Shown here: piece after piece, positions 51,483-60,572 of the stretch
Layout: the number at the start of each line of letters is the position of its first letter
Position numbering within the stretch: the first letter of the stretch is position 1
Source of the DNA: Palsa-295 sp963781105
GTDB taxonomy: Bacteria; Acidobacteriota; Terriglobia; Acidiferrales; UBA7541
Assembly (NCBI GenBank): GCA_963781105.1
Contig: CAWAED010000012.1
Span: 1 to 64,000 of the forward strand
Length of the DNA: 64,000 nt
Reading direction: 5' to 3'
The notes under the pieces: model-generated
What the model was told of the DNA's origin: nothing
What the model saw: the letters and a program-made list of their open reading frames with translations, nothing else
The model's database searches: none
Program-made: the position numbers and the translations under genes

Positions 51483-52208
51483 TTAGGCCGCCTCTTCATC
51501 ATTATAGTGCGTGTCGTCCAGTTTCGCGAAACGCAGGCCTTGATCTTTCCAGCGCGGTAGCCAGTGCTCGAGAGCATGCAGCACGTGTTGGCGGTTCCCT
51601 TCCAGGACGCGGTGATCGCCATCGTGCAGCAGGACGATGTCTCCCCCGTGCACGCGGTGCAGGCGCTCAATCACTGGTTCGGGTTGCTGGACGCTCCAAT
51701 CGCGCGCGGCTTTGCTCCACATGGCGACGCCCGCTCCGCCGCGGCGCTGAACAATTCCACCGAGCCATGGACTGCGGAAGCCGAAGGGTGGACGCATCCA
51801 CTTTGGCTTTGTGCCGGTGGCGGTGAAGATGGCATCGTCGCAGCGGTTTAGCTGCTCCGCGGTTTGCGCGGGCGTGAGGAACGTGAGCGGCGGATGCGTC
51901 TCGGTGTGATTGCCGATGGCGTGGCCGCGGGCGGCGATTTCTTTCGCGAGCTCGGGGAACGCGCGGACGTGTTGGCCGATCAGAAAAAATGTGGCTTTGG
52001 CGTTGTGGCGCTCGAAGAGGTCGAGAATTTGCCGCGTGACCGTGGGATTGGGGCCGTCGTCGAAGGTGATGGCGATCGAGGATTGATCGTTGAGGCGGCA
52101 GATGGTGGGGCCGAAGAGTTGTGATGATGGAGCGACTGCGCCCCAGGCGAATATTCCGCTGGCGGCGCACACTCCGCCGGCGGCAAACCATGCTGGATGG
52201 ATCGTCAT
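51483..52208 (-). CDS. Polysaccharide deacetylase (NodB domain)
   Basis: Predicted 241-residue carbohydrate esterase family 4 enzyme. An N-terminal hydrophobic segment (WFAAGGVCAASGIFAWGAVA) may be a signal or anchor. The NodB domain holds the catalytic AITFDDGPNPTVT (base Asp and metal Asp), the metal His pair in GNHTETHP, the RPPFGFRSPW groove motif and the late DIVLLHDGDHR. It removes N-acetyl or O-acetyl groups from a cell-surface or environmental glycan. A small zinc-ribbon gene follows 5 bases later. The ATG at 52208 has no strong ribosome site. Confidence 0.9.
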   Translation of the reverse strand: MTIHPAWFAAGGVCAASGIFAWGAVAPSSQLFGPTICRLNDQSSIAITFDDGPNPTVTRQILDLFERHNAKATFFLIGQHVRAFPELAKEIAARGHAIGNHTETHPPLTFLTPAQTAEQLNRCDDAIFTATGTKPKWMRPPFGFRSPWLGGIVQRRGGAGVAMWSKAARDWSVQQPEPVIERLHRVHGGDIVLLHDGDHRVLEGNRQHVLHALEHWLPRWKDQGLRFAKLDDTHYNDEEAA

Positions 52209-52260
52209 TGCACGCTGAATTTTCGCATGGGCGAGGGAGTAGGGCTAGTGCAAGAGGGTC

Positions 52261-52335
52261 TTGTAGCGGCGGGCTTCAGACCGCCATCGTGCGGTAACGC
52301 AACATCGATGGCGCACTAAAGTGCGCCGCTACAAA
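52261..52335. repeat. Full-length TTGTAGCGGCGG...CCGCTACAA element
   Basis: Same architecture as at 44574: TTGTAGCGGCGGGCTTCAG, ACCGCCATC, then CGATGGCGCACTAAAGTGCG and CCGCTACAAA. It sits in the divergent gap between the deacetylase and a membrane protein gene. Confidence 0.85.
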
Positions 52336-52433
52336 GGCAAACCGGTTCTGCAGTCGTCACATGTGGAGCGCTGGTGCGTGGCGTGGGATTTCGCTGGAAC
52401 CTTTGCTACGATGACGCGGGTCTTCGCGAAGAA

Positions 52434-53084
52434 ATGGAAACAGCTATACGCGTGCGGGGAAAAATTCCAGAATGGGTTCGCTGGCTGGCGCTTTTGTGGC
52501 TGGTGGTGTGGGTTCCGGTGTATTGGCATGCTTGGGGCGCGGGGAATTTTTTGCATTTGTGCGATGTGGCAGTGATTCTCGCTTGCATTGGATTGTGGAC
52601 TGGCAACGCGTTGCTGCTATCGAGCCAGGCGATTTCGTCGGTGGTGATTGATGCGCTGTGGACGCTGGACGTGGTGACTGGGCTGCTTTTTCGGCGGCAT
52701 TTCATCGGCGGAACGGAATATCTATTCGATGGGACGATGCCCGTGTGGATCCGCCTGCTTTCGCTGTTTCACATCGTGATGCCGTTCGTTCTGGTGTGGT
52801 CTTTGAGTCGGTTGGGATATGACCGGCGCGGATTCGCGTTGCAAGCGGCGATTGCGCTGCCGGTGGTGATTGCGTCACGATTCGTCACTCCCGCTCAAAA
52901 TTTGAATTTCGCGCAGACGGCGCCATTTTTTCATCGCCAGCTTGGTCCTGCGCCGGTGCATTTGACGATCACTTATCTTGCCGTCGTTTTGGGCGTTTAT
53001 TCGCCCACGCATGTGGTTTTCCGGCGGTGGTTTCGTCCCCCAGAAGAGCGCGGCCACAGGCATAGCGCGAAGCGGGTTATGTAG
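52434..53084 (+). CDS. Multi-helix membrane protein
   Basis: Predicted 216-residue integral membrane protein with about six helices. The order is a short basic N-terminus, then WLALLWLVVWVPVYWHAWGA, CDVAVILACIGLWTGNALLL, DALWTLDVVTGLLFRRHF, WIRLLSLFHIVMPFVLVWSL, ALQAAIALPVVIASRFVT and LTITYLAVVLGVYSPTHVVF. It resembles uncharacterised acidobacterial membrane proteins; no reaction is inferable. I start at the ATG at 52434, with GCGAAGAA upstream. The stop codon TAG (53082-53084) lies within the first bases of a TGTAGCAGCGG repeat, so the insertion of that repeat may have defined the C-terminus. Confidence 0.75.
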   Translation: METAIRVRGKIPEWVRWLALLWLVVWVPVYWHAWGAGNFLHLCDVAVILACIGLWTGNALLLSSQAISSVVIDALWTLDVVTGLLFRRHFIGGTEYLFDGTMPVWIRLLSLFHIVMPFVLVWSLSRLGYDRRGFALQAAIALPVVIASRFVTPAQNLNFAQTAPFFHRQLGPAPVHLTITYLAVVLGVYSPTHVVFRRWFRPPEERGHRHSAKRVM

Positions 53085-53157
53085 CAGCGGTCTTTAGACC
53101 GCCATCAGTGTTGCCGCTTGATCGATGGCGTCCGCCGCGGCGGACGCCGCTACAAAT
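53080..53157. repeat. TTGTAGC element overlapping the stop codon of the gene before it
   Basis: Element of the TTGTAGCGGCGG/CCGCTACAA family: TGTAGCAGCGGTCTTTAGACC, CGATGGCGTCCGCCGCGG, CGGACGCCGCTACAAA. Its TAG supplies the stop codon of the preceding gene. The right arm differs from other copies (TCCGCCGCGGCGGA replaces GCACTAAAGTGC). Confidence 0.85.
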
Positions 53158-53265
53158 GCCTCATAGTTCGCGTTTCGAGCGGCACGGACGACGCGCTGAG
53201 TGTAATGAATTCGCGCAGCCATGCGTATAGATAGCAAGACCTTCCAGCGGAGGTTCACCGGACAT

Positions 53266-53997
53266 ATGAAAGCCACCGAATTCGAGTTTCGCTTTCGCTT
53301 CTGGCTGATCGGCGCGATTTTCTGGTTCGGCTTCCTGCTTTACAACGTGGATCACCTGAACATGGCGCAGTATCTGGTGAACCGGACGATCGGCGAACAT
53401 TCGCCGCACGCGGACCTGTTGGTGCGATCGCTCTTGCTCTTCGGAGCATTTTTGGTTTTGCTGACGGCGCTGCTGCGGACCTGGGCGTCGGCTTATTTGC
53501 GCACGGACGTGGTGCAGGACCCGAACCTGCGCGCGGAGACGGTGCTGGCGGACGGGCCATATCGCCACGTTCGCAATCCTCTCTATCTGGGAAATATTTT
53601 TCTGGCGATCGGGATGGGACTACTGGCGAGCCGCCTGGGATTTGCGTTCATCGTGGTGGGAATGTTCATTTTTTGTTTGCGATTGATTGGGCTGGAGGAA
53701 GCGAACCTGACGCGCGAGCAAGGGGAGAGTTATCTGGGATTTTGCCGGCGCGTGCCGCGGCTGTGGCCGGCTTTGCGGGCGCGAGTGCCGGCGAGCGGAT
53801 TGCGCCCACAGTGGCGGCAGGCGTTTCTTGGTGAGATGTTCATGTGGGGATTTTTCGCGGCGATGCTGGTGTTTGCGATCACGATTAATCAGAAAGCGTT
53901 TTTTTTGATTGTGGGGGTGGCGCTGCTGCTTTATATCGTGCGAGGTTATGCGCTGGCGGCGCGCAAGAAACGGGAAGCTAGTTCCGGGAACCGGTAG
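53266..53997 (+). CDS. ICMT/PEMT-like membrane methyltransferase
   Basis: Predicted 243-residue polytopic membrane protein. It has five or six helices and the family motif GPYRHVRNPLYLGN (about residue 100), followed by GLLASRLGFAFIVVG, RLIGLEEANLTREQGESYLG and FCRRVPRLWPAL. This is the isoprenylcysteine carboxyl methyltransferase/phospholipid methyltransferase family that uses SAM at the membrane. I start at the ATG at 53266, with GGAGG 12 bases upstream; the ATG at 53221 would add 15 residues. The last part (ITINQKAFFLIVGVALLLY) is a further helix. No neighbour suggests its substrate. Confidence 0.85.
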   Translation: MKATEFEFRFRFWLIGAIFWFGFLLYNVDHLNMAQYLVNRTIGEHSPHADLLVRSLLLFGAFLVLLTALLRTWASAYLRTDVVQDPNLRAETVLADGPYRHVRNPLYLGNIFLAIGMGLLASRLGFAFIVVGMFIFCLRLIGLEEANLTREQGESYLGFCRRVPRLWPALRARVPASGLRPQWRQAFLGEMFMWGFFAAMLVFAITINQKAFFLIVGVALLLYIVRGYALAARKKREASSGNR

Positions 53998-54009
53998 CGC
54001 GGCGCGGGT

Positions 54010-54084
54010 TTAGTAACGGCGGCCTTCAGGCCGCCATCGGTGTTGCCGCTCGATCGATGGCGCACTAAAGTGCGCCGCTACAAA
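54010..54084. repeat. TAGTAACGGCGG...CCGCTACAA element
   Basis: Full copy of the TTGTAGCGG-type palindromic element (CGGCGGCCTTCAGGCCGCC, then CGATGGCGCACTAAAGTGCG and CCGCTACAAAA). It lies in the gap between convergent genes. Confidence 0.85.
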
Positions 54085-54111
54085 AGCCAAGTCGGCGGCG
54101 ATTGCGCTGCG

Positions 54112-55506
54112 TTATTCGGTCTGGCGGATGGCGCGGAGGTCGATGCCGAGCTGCTGGCATTTTTTGTAGAGGTGGCTGCGCTCGAGGCCCAGGGCTTTTG
54201 CGGTGTTGGTCATGTGATGATGATGCAGCTTCAATTCTTCGAGCAGCGTTTCGCGTTCGAAAGCTTCCACGCGCTGTGCTAGCGGGCCCGTTCCCAATTC
54301 GGTGGAGAATGTGGACGCGCGCGGATTGGCTGAGACAGCGGCGCGCGGCAATGCTCGCGTGACGGTCGCTGCGTCAATCACTTCGCCGGTCGCGAGCAGC
54401 AGCACGCGCTCGACTACATTGCGCAGTTCGCGAACGTTGCCCGGCCAGGGATAGCGTTCCAATTCTGTGATCGCTTCCGGTGAAAATCTTCGCGGTTTCC
54501 AATTGTTCTGGTCTTCGAGCTGGCGCGCGAAATGTTCGGCGAGGACGCGAATGTCTTCGACGCGCTCGCGCAGCGGCGGCAGAATAATCGGAAACACGAA
54601 GACGCGGTGATAAAGATCTTCGCGAAAAGTTCCCTGCCGCACTTGATCTTCGAGGTTGCGATGTGTGGCGACGACCACGCGCACGTCCACGGCAAAAGGC
54701 TTATCGCCGCCGACGCGCTCGATTTCGCCTTCTTCCAGCACGCGCAGCAGTTTTGCCTGCATGGCGGGCGGCATGTCGCCGATTTCGTCGAGGAACAAGG
54801 TGCCGCCATGAGCCTGCTCGAATTTTCCGGTGTGGCGCGAGGCGGCGCCGGTGAACGAGCCTTTTTCGTGGCCGAATAATTCGGTTTCCATCAGCTCGCT
54901 GGGAACGGCGGCGCAATTCAGCGAAACAAATGCTTCGGCGCGACGCGGGCTTTTTTCGTGCAGCGTTCGCGCGATTAATTCCTTGCCCGTGCCGGTTTCG
55001 CCGCGAATGCAGACGCGCGTTTCGCCGGCGGCGACGTGCTCCACCTGCGCCATTACTTCTTTCATCGCCGGACTCGCCCACACGATGTGATGGCGGCCCA
55101 GGCGGCGTTTGAGGTCGCGATTTTCTTCCTCGAGGTGCTTCACGCGCAGCGCGTTTTCCACTGTGAGCAGCAACTTTTCGCTGGAGATGGGCTTCTCGAG
55201 AAAATCGCTGGCGCCCAGGCGCGTGGCCTTCACCGCAATTTCGATGGAGGCTTGGCCGGACATCATCACCACGGGCGTTGCGAGGCCGATGGATTTGAAA
55301 TCTTCGAGCAGCGCGATGCCGTCGCGGCCGGGCATCACTACGTCGGAAAGAATCAGATCGAAGCGCTCGGCTTTGGCAAGTTCCAGGGCGCGCGCGGCGT
55401 TGTCGCAGACGGTGGCTTCGTGGCCGGCGAGCCGAAAGGCGCGAGCGAGCGAGGCGAGAGTGTTCGCGTCGTCGTCAATGATAAGGATGTGGGCTTTCGA
55501 GGGCAC
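54112..55506 (-). CDS. Sigma-54-dependent response regulator (NtrX/NtrC-like)
   Basis: Predicted 464-residue regulator. The receiver has Asp55 in LILSDVVMPGRDG. The AAA+ domain shows GETGTGKELI (Walker A), the sigma-54 loop GSFTGA in place of GAFTGA, GGTLFLDEIGDM (Walker B) and the RVFVFPIILPPLRERVED segment. The C-terminal HTH reads TNTAKALGLERSHLYKKCQQ. It lies 6 bases downstream of the histidine kinase gene on the same strand, so the two form an operon. This kinase-regulator pair resembles NtrYX. Confidence 0.95.
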   Translation of the reverse strand: MPSKAHILIIDDDANTLASLARAFRLAGHEATVCDNAARALELAKAERFDLILSDVVMPGRDGIALLEDFKSIGLATPVVMMSGQASIEIAVKATRLGASDFLEKPISSEKLLLTVENALRVKHLEEENRDLKRRLGRHHIVWASPAMKEVMAQVEHVAAGETRVCIRGETGTGKELIARTLHEKSPRRAEAFVSLNCAAVPSELMETELFGHEKGSFTGAASRHTGKFEQAHGGTLFLDEIGDMPPAMQAKLLRVLEEGEIERVGGDKPFAVDVRVVVATHRNLEDQVRQGTFREDLYHRVFVFPIILPPLRERVEDIRVLAEHFARQLEDQNNWKPRRFSPEAITELERYPWPGNVRELRNVVERVLLLATGEVIDAATVTRALPRAAVSANPRASTFSTELGTGPLAQRVEAFERETLLEELKLHHHHMTNTAKALGLERSHLYKKCQQLGIDLRAIRQTE

Positions 55507-55512
55507 CGGGGA

Positions 55513-57348
55513 CTACGCCTCGTCTTCTTTTTTCTCGAAGACCATCGGGAACACTTGCGGCTTGTGCGGCGGCTTCATGGGCAATTCGATGTGGAAGGAA
55601 GTGCCGACGCCCGTTTCGCTTTCGATGGAGATGCGCCCGCCGTGATCGGCGATCACGGCCTGGACGATGGCGAGGCCGAGTCCGGTGCCGTGCTGTTTGG
55701 TGGTGTAATAGGGCGTAAAGAGGCGCTCGGTTTCTTCGGGAGTGAGGCCCGTGCCGGTGTCGGAAACTTCGAGCGACACTTCGGTGGGCGTGTGCTGGGT
55801 GCGGAGCATCAGGACGCCGCCAGCGGGCATCGCGTCCATGGCGTTGAGCACCAGATTTTCCAGGGCGCGATGCAGGAGCGTCGCGTCCGCCTGAATCGTG
55901 GGCAAATCTTCCTCGAGATGCAGCTCGGGAGTGATGGCGGGGCGCCCCACGGCGCTGAATTGGCCTTCGAATAATTTCACGACGTTGCGCACGATTTCGT
56001 TCAGGTTCACGGTGCCGAGTTCGGGCTGCGGCATCTTCGCGAAATCGCTGAAACGCCCAACGATAGTTTTCAGGTTTTCGATTTCGGTGATTAGAATGCC
56101 TGTGGATTCGCGGAAGACTTCGTCGAACTGCCCGTTATTTTGTTCGCGCGCCTTTTGCAGATTTTCCACCGTGGTCTGCAGCGGGAACAGCGGATTTTTC
56201 AATTCGTGCGCGAGACGGCGGGCCACTTCGCGCCAGGCGGCGACGCGTTCGGCTTGCACCAGCCGCTCGCGCTGTTCGACGAGCTGCTCGGTCATCTGAT
56301 TGAACGATTTGGCGAGCTGGCTGATTTCGTCGTGGCCGCGAACGTCCACACGGGCGCTCCAATTCCCTTGCGCGACCTCGTGCGCACCTTCGGCAAGTTT
56401 TTGCACCGGGCGCGTGACGCGCGCGGCGCCCCACCAGCTGAGCATCAACCCGAAAAGCAATCCGACAGCAATCACGCCGAGAGCGAGCCAGCGGATGCGG
56501 CGCTCGAGGGTTACCACTGTGCGTTGCGAAGTGCCCACGAAGAGCACGCCGAGCAACTCGTTGGAACGTCCAAGCAGCGGCAGCGCGTGAAACATCTCTG
56601 AGTTAGCCGGGTCAATGCTCCAGTCAATCCTGGCCGTTTGCGGAACCGGGTTGGCAATCTCCGCATCCACCAGCGGCTGAAAGCGGTTCGCATCCTGCGC
56701 GGGGCCGTTGGAATCAACCAGGCTCGTTTCCTGGAATTGCGGATCGAGATTCAGGTACAACAGCGCGCGCATATTCGGAGGCAGCACGAGCGAAGCGAGA
56801 AATTCCTTGGCGAGCCGCTCGCCGCCGACGACGTAGAGGTCGCGATCACCCACGCGGACGGTAGCGACGGATAAAAGCGCGAGCGTGGGACCCGCTTCGG
56901 TCTCGAGCTTCATGAGAAAAGCGCCGCGGGCGGCCCAATCTTCGGGCTTGGTGACCCATTGCATTTTGTAATTGAAGCGCGCGGGCGATTCCGCGGAGGA
57001 AATGATGGTGCCGTCGTTGCTGACGAAATCGAGGACGTCGAGCTGGTGCGAGCGGGAGACGCCGTTGGCGTCGTTGACGTATACGGAAACGTCGGCATTC
57101 GGGCGGCTCAGGTCAATCGCCATGCGCACGGTGGACTCGGCATCGGCGATGCCCTTCACGCGGTCTACTACGTCCTTGCCGCGGCGTTGGAACTCTTTCT
57201 GGAATTGCGCGAGGAGCGCGTCGCTATGTTCGCGATTCAGTTCGTCGAAGGCGCGGCGGCTGACGAGCGTGACACCCGCAGCGATCAGCGCAACAGCGAG
57301 CAGCAGCGCGAACATGAAACTGACGAATAATCTGGCGCGAAACGTCAC
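55513..57348 (-). CDS. NtrY-like membrane histidine kinase
   Basis: Predicted 611-residue sensor. Two membrane helices (residues about 8-28 and 285-305) flank a long periplasmic region, followed by HAMP, a linker (QMTEQLVEQRERLVQAERVA) and an HisKA with H-box RRLAHELKNPLFPLQ (His381). The HATPase shows LVLNAMDAMPAGG, DTGTGLT and GTGLGLAIVQ. GTG start at 57348. It overlaps nothing but lies 6 bases before the response regulator gene. Together they probably sense an envelope or nitrogen-related signal; the input is unknown. Confidence 0.94.
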   Translation of the reverse strand: MTFRARLFVSFMFALLLAVALIAAGVTLVSRRAFDELNREHSDALLAQFQKEFQRRGKDVVDRVKGIADAESTVRMAIDLSRPNADVSVYVNDANGVSRSHQLDVLDFVSNDGTIISSAESPARFNYKMQWVTKPEDWAARGAFLMKLETEAGPTLALLSVATVRVGDRDLYVVGGERLAKEFLASLVLPPNMRALLYLNLDPQFQETSLVDSNGPAQDANRFQPLVDAEIANPVPQTARIDWSIDPANSEMFHALPLLGRSNELLGVLFVGTSQRTVVTLERRIRWLALGVIAVGLLFGLMLSWWGAARVTRPVQKLAEGAHEVAQGNWSARVDVRGHDEISQLAKSFNQMTEQLVEQRERLVQAERVAAWREVARRLAHELKNPLFPLQTTVENLQKAREQNNGQFDEVFRESTGILITEIENLKTIVGRFSDFAKMPQPELGTVNLNEIVRNVVKLFEGQFSAVGRPAITPELHLEEDLPTIQADATLLHRALENLVLNAMDAMPAGGVLMLRTQHTPTEVSLEVSDTGTGLTPEETERLFTPYYTTKQHGTGLGLAIVQAVIADHGGRISIESETGVGTSFHIELPMKPPHKPQVFPMVFEKKEDEA

Positions 57349-57427
57349 GATTTGCCTTTAGCGTTTTTGTTGCAGCTGCTGGTGGCTGCGTTATTCGGGT
57401 TCGACCGATTGCCGTAAAACATACAAG

Positions 57428-57517
57428 CTTGTGGTTGACGGCCGCTGGAACTTCAGCGGCTAAAGCCGCTCTCTACCTGCGGTCCTTAATGTCGTGGCGA
57501 AAGCCACGACCCACAAG
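57428..57517. repeat. Composite palindromic element with CTTGTGG/CCACAAG ends
   Basis: A 90-base element bounded by CTTGTGG (57428) and CCACAAG (to 57517), with inner hairpins GCCGCTGGAACTTCAGCGGC, GCGGCTAAAGCCGC and GTGGCGAAAGCCAC. The nearest relative is at 60476-60539 (GCGGCTAAAGCCGC...GTAGCTAAAGCTAC). The stretch 57349-57618 has no gene. Confidence 0.75.
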
Positions 57518-57618
57518 CACTCTCGAATTGTCACAAAAGCTAACAAACCCCGCTCCATTTATTCGCCAGCGAATAGGCGCGCCGATTCTCCCCTTGTGCG
57601 CGAACCCAGCGAAATTTT

Positions 57619-58815
57619 TCATGGCTGCTTGTCTCCCCCCGCGGCGGTGCCGGTGTCGAGCCAGACGTCGGCTAGCGGCCACTCTTCGCCGGGTCCAGGA
57701 ACTGTCCAGTCTCGCACGCGGGAGCTTAGCCCGTAAACCTGCGGAAGCCAGACGAGCGGCACGATAATAAACCCATCGAGAATGGCGCGCTGCTGATCGT
57801 AAATGCCTTGGGGGCTCGTATGCTCTGGAATGTTTGCAGTCGCCAGCACATCTGCAAAAGCTTGGTCGAACACACTTGTCAGAGCGTCCGCAGGATTCGG
57901 AGACTGCATCCACCAGCGGGCTAGCCGTGCATCCACTGGATGCTTGAGCCCGTCTGCGGCGCGCGCGTTCGCGGCTGCCGAATTCTGGATCGCTTGCGCC
58001 GTGATGGAGATTCCGGCTTCCTTTGCGTTCACTACAATTCGCTCCGCAACGCTTTGCTCCAAGGGATCAGCGGAATCATATCCCAACAGCAACTTGGTGG
58101 CGGGCGAGATTTGCGAAGAAAGTTCTTTGGCGCGTGCGGGGTCCGCAGCGGTGGGAAAAAGGAATGCCGTGCCGCTCGACCACTGCGGGAGCAAGCCGCC
58201 GGCGGGTTCGCCGGTTTTCTGCAGGATGAAATTTACGATGGCGGCGCGGTCTATGGATCGCGCGATAGCTTCGCGGATGCGGGGATTGCGGCTGGCCGCG
58301 CTGTCGGGGTTCTTGAAAACGAGAGCGAGCAATTCGTCAGGCTGCGAAATGCTCATGCGTACTCCGCGCTCGGAGGCGCTGCGCGCGTCTTGCGGCGGAA
58401 TTTCGGCGAGATCGGATTTATTGAGCTGCAGATCGAGGAGGCGATCGTGCGCGGAGACGCCCATTGTGATTTCGATGGAGTCCACGAAGGGGCGGCCTTC
58501 GTGGAAATTATTGTTGGCTGCGAGCGTGGCGCGCTTGCCGGGTTCGAATGACGCTACGGCGAATGGCCCGCTGCCCTGCTCGCCAGCGAAGGTGCCGTAG
58601 GGATCGCGATGATCGTAGATGAGTCCATCTATTTGGGATTTTGCGGCGGATTCTTCGGGACTGGAGGCGGCGAGGGCGGGATCAAGCGATGCGATGGCTG
58701 CACCGAGTTCGACGCGAAGGACGCCACCATAGCGCGGGCGGCGGGCGGTTCGCGCAGGCAGCGCCGCGAGCACGACGAATAACGCCAAGCTAATGGCTGC
58801 AAGTCGCCGTGACAA
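57619..58815 (-). CDS. ABC transporter substrate-binding protein (family 5-like), internally shortened
   Basis: Predicted 398-residue exported solute-binding protein of the peptide/nickel-type family 5. A signal peptide (MSRRLAAISLALFVVLAAL) precedes GGVLRVELGAAIASLDPALA, then the chain passes almost directly to GSGPFAVASFEPGKRATLAA, FVDSIEITMGVSAHDRLLDL and NKSDLAEIPPQDARSASERG, and ends with RDWTVPGPGEEWPLADVW. Family members normally have a further 100-150 residues between the first two segments; I see an in-frame deletion there. TTG start at 58815, overlapping the upstream gene by 26 bases. No permease genes are adjacent, so it may serve another transporter or a new role. Confidence 0.75.
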   Translation of the reverse strand: MSRRLAAISLALFVVLAALPARTARRPRYGGVLRVELGAAIASLDPALAASSPEESAAKSQIDGLIYDHRDPYGTFAGEQGSGPFAVASFEPGKRATLAANNNFHEGRPFVDSIEITMGVSAHDRLLDLQLNKSDLAEIPPQDARSASERGVRMSISQPDELLALVFKNPDSAASRNPRIREAIARSIDRAAIVNFILQKTGEPAGGLLPQWSSGTAFLFPTAADPARAKELSSQISPATKLLLGYDSADPLEQSVAERIVVNAKEAGISITAQAIQNSAAANARAADGLKHPVDARLARWWMQSPNPADALTSVFDQAFADVLATANIPEHTSPQGIYDQQRAILDGFIIVPLVWLPQVYGLSSRVRDWTVPGPGEEWPLADVWLDTGTAAGGDKQP

Positions 58816-59875
58816 TATAGCCCTCGTAGTTGCCGGTTTTCAGATTACGGACTATTGCGCGCGCGGCACTAGCAGCATCTTGCTCCTGGCCCAAAGTTAT
58901 AACGGGTCCATTGACCTGGATTGCGTCGCCGGCGGTAGCCGCTGAGAACAAGTTGAGATTTATCAAGTATCCCTGAATCGTGTCCTTCTGACTCCAGTCA
59001 CCCTCGCCCGTGTATAGCGAAATAGTTTCGCCGCGACATTCTCCTTGAACAAGAGTGCCCAGGCTGTTCGGTAAGCCTGAAATCTTTACTCGAGTTCCAA
59101 TACGGTTGTTCGGCTTTGCGGCCTTGCACACTACAACTCCCGCGAGATCGGGATCGCCAACGCAATCAAGGCCGTTGAGCGAGATATTTCCCGCTTTAAG
59201 ATTGATCGTGCCGTCTGGGTCACGCGACGGAACGCCTGCCTGTGGAATTGAAGTGGTGTGAGAGAGCTGCCACTCGGAACCGGACAGCTTGTAGACTACG
59301 AGCCGTTTCGTTTCGAGCACTAGTAGCGAGGGTTGGCCGGAAGGAGGCTTCAGAATCGCGAAGTCCAGGAACCTTTCCGGCTGCTTCCAGACGAGACGTT
59401 TGTCAAGAGCCAGAGATTGCTCGTTCTTTTCGGCTTCGGTGAAATCCGATTTCGGAACCGAGACGATTAGCGCCGGAATCGCACTCGTCTTCGAGGTATG
59501 GTTGAAGATTTGGATGACCCAAACGTACTCGCCCACGGATTCCGAGAGCGTGAGCTGCAATGAAACCGCGGATTCTGCCGCCTGGGAGTTTGACGATATC
59601 ACTGAGAAACTGTGCCGTTGCAGCTGGCTCTGAAGAGCCGTACCGATCGCGGCGACGTTGGGAGGGTCGAGCGAAGAAATGCTCTCGACATCGAGCGTGA
59701 CAGCGGTCGGACTGATTTCGGAGGCGATTTTATCGGCTAGCTGGCTCACGGCGTCAGTCCATTGCGGCGGTAGCTGCGCCGGCGTTTGCGCGAGCGGTGC
59801 ACGCGGGCAGGCGACGACGCAAAATGCGAGCAGGGTGATTTTCAGTGGGAGAAGGAGTCGGAAGGAGAGGCGCAT
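58790..59875 (-). CDS. Exported hypothetical protein
   Basis: Predicted 361-residue protein with a signal peptide (MRLSFRLLLPLKITLLAFCV, possible lipobox CVVAC). The mature part is beta-rich with repeated Thr/Ser-rich strands (RLVVYKLSGSEWQLSHTTSI, ISGLPNSLGTLVQGECRGET, GETISLYTGEGDWSQKDTIQ). No domain is recognised. Its 3' end overlaps the start of the short substrate-binding protein gene by 26 bases, so the two are translated together. It may be the exported partner of that protein. Confidence 0.7.
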   Translation of the reverse strand: MRLSFRLLLPLKITLLAFCVVACPRAPLAQTPAQLPPQWTDAVSQLADKIASEISPTAVTLDVESISSLDPPNVAAIGTALQSQLQRHSFSVISSNSQAAESAVSLQLTLSESVGEYVWVIQIFNHTSKTSAIPALIVSVPKSDFTEAEKNEQSLALDKRLVWKQPERFLDFAILKPPSGQPSLLVLETKRLVVYKLSGSEWQLSHTTSIPQAGVPSRDPDGTINLKAGNISLNGLDCVGDPDLAGVVVCKAAKPNNRIGTRVKISGLPNSLGTLVQGECRGETISLYTGEGDWSQKDTIQGYLINLNLFSAATAGDAIQVNGPVITLGQEQDAASAARAIVRNLKTGNYEGYIVTATCSH

Positions 59876-60572
59876 CCGTTTGCGCGAATCGTGAAATGCG
59901 TTCGCGAAGTTTCATATTAGCACATCGGTTCCTTGGCGAGGTTGGATGGGCACGCCATCGTGTGAGGACCTGCAACATTTTGCGCCTTCCGTTCGGCGAG
60001 AGAACAGAGATCCCTCCCTGCGGTCGGGATGACAGCCACTTCGCTTTTTGCGTCGAGTCATCGGAGTGCGTTCGCATCGAGCGCTTCGATCGATCCGGTG
60101 TCGCGAGCGATTTGTGGCGCTGCTTCGATGGCGCAGTGAAGTGCGCCGCTACAAATTCGGAGGCATCGTCAGGCCATTTGCGTTTCTGCACGAAGTCAAA
60201 ACCAAGAGCACAGCCAGGAGTGGCTGTGCCACCCGCGGCGTTACGATCGTGCTTGTCGGCACGGCTGGTAAAATTTGGTGATTCGCGCCGGCTGGGTGGC
60301 TGCGGCTTGGTCTTGGGCTGGAGCTTCGCTGCGGCGGTCGCGTCGCGTTGTGCCCATGATTTTGGCCGTGCCACCCGCAAGGGTTTTTGCCGGCGTTACT
60401 CCCGGGGCCGGGCTGCCCTGCCTCGCGGGACAGGCCGCGAGATGCCCCGGCCGGGAATTTCGTTGTGCTGCGCCATAGCGGCTAAAGCCGCACTGAATTT
60501 GCGTCGCTGATGCCGTAGCTAAAGCTACGGCCTACAAAGATTCCCGAGTTGCAGCGGCAGCGCGTCATGGCG
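59876..60572. other. Repeat-rich intergenic region
   Basis: No gene supported. It holds four dispersed repeats: AGATCCCTCCCTGCGGTCGG-GATGACA (60004-60035), the half element CGATGGCGCAGTGAAGTGCG-CCGCTACAAA (60126-60155), GAGCACAGCCAGGAGTGGCT-GTGCCAC (60206-60232) and GCGGCTAAAGCCGC...GTAGCTAAAGCTAC (60476-60539). Open frames crossing it read through these repeats. Confidence 0.75.
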
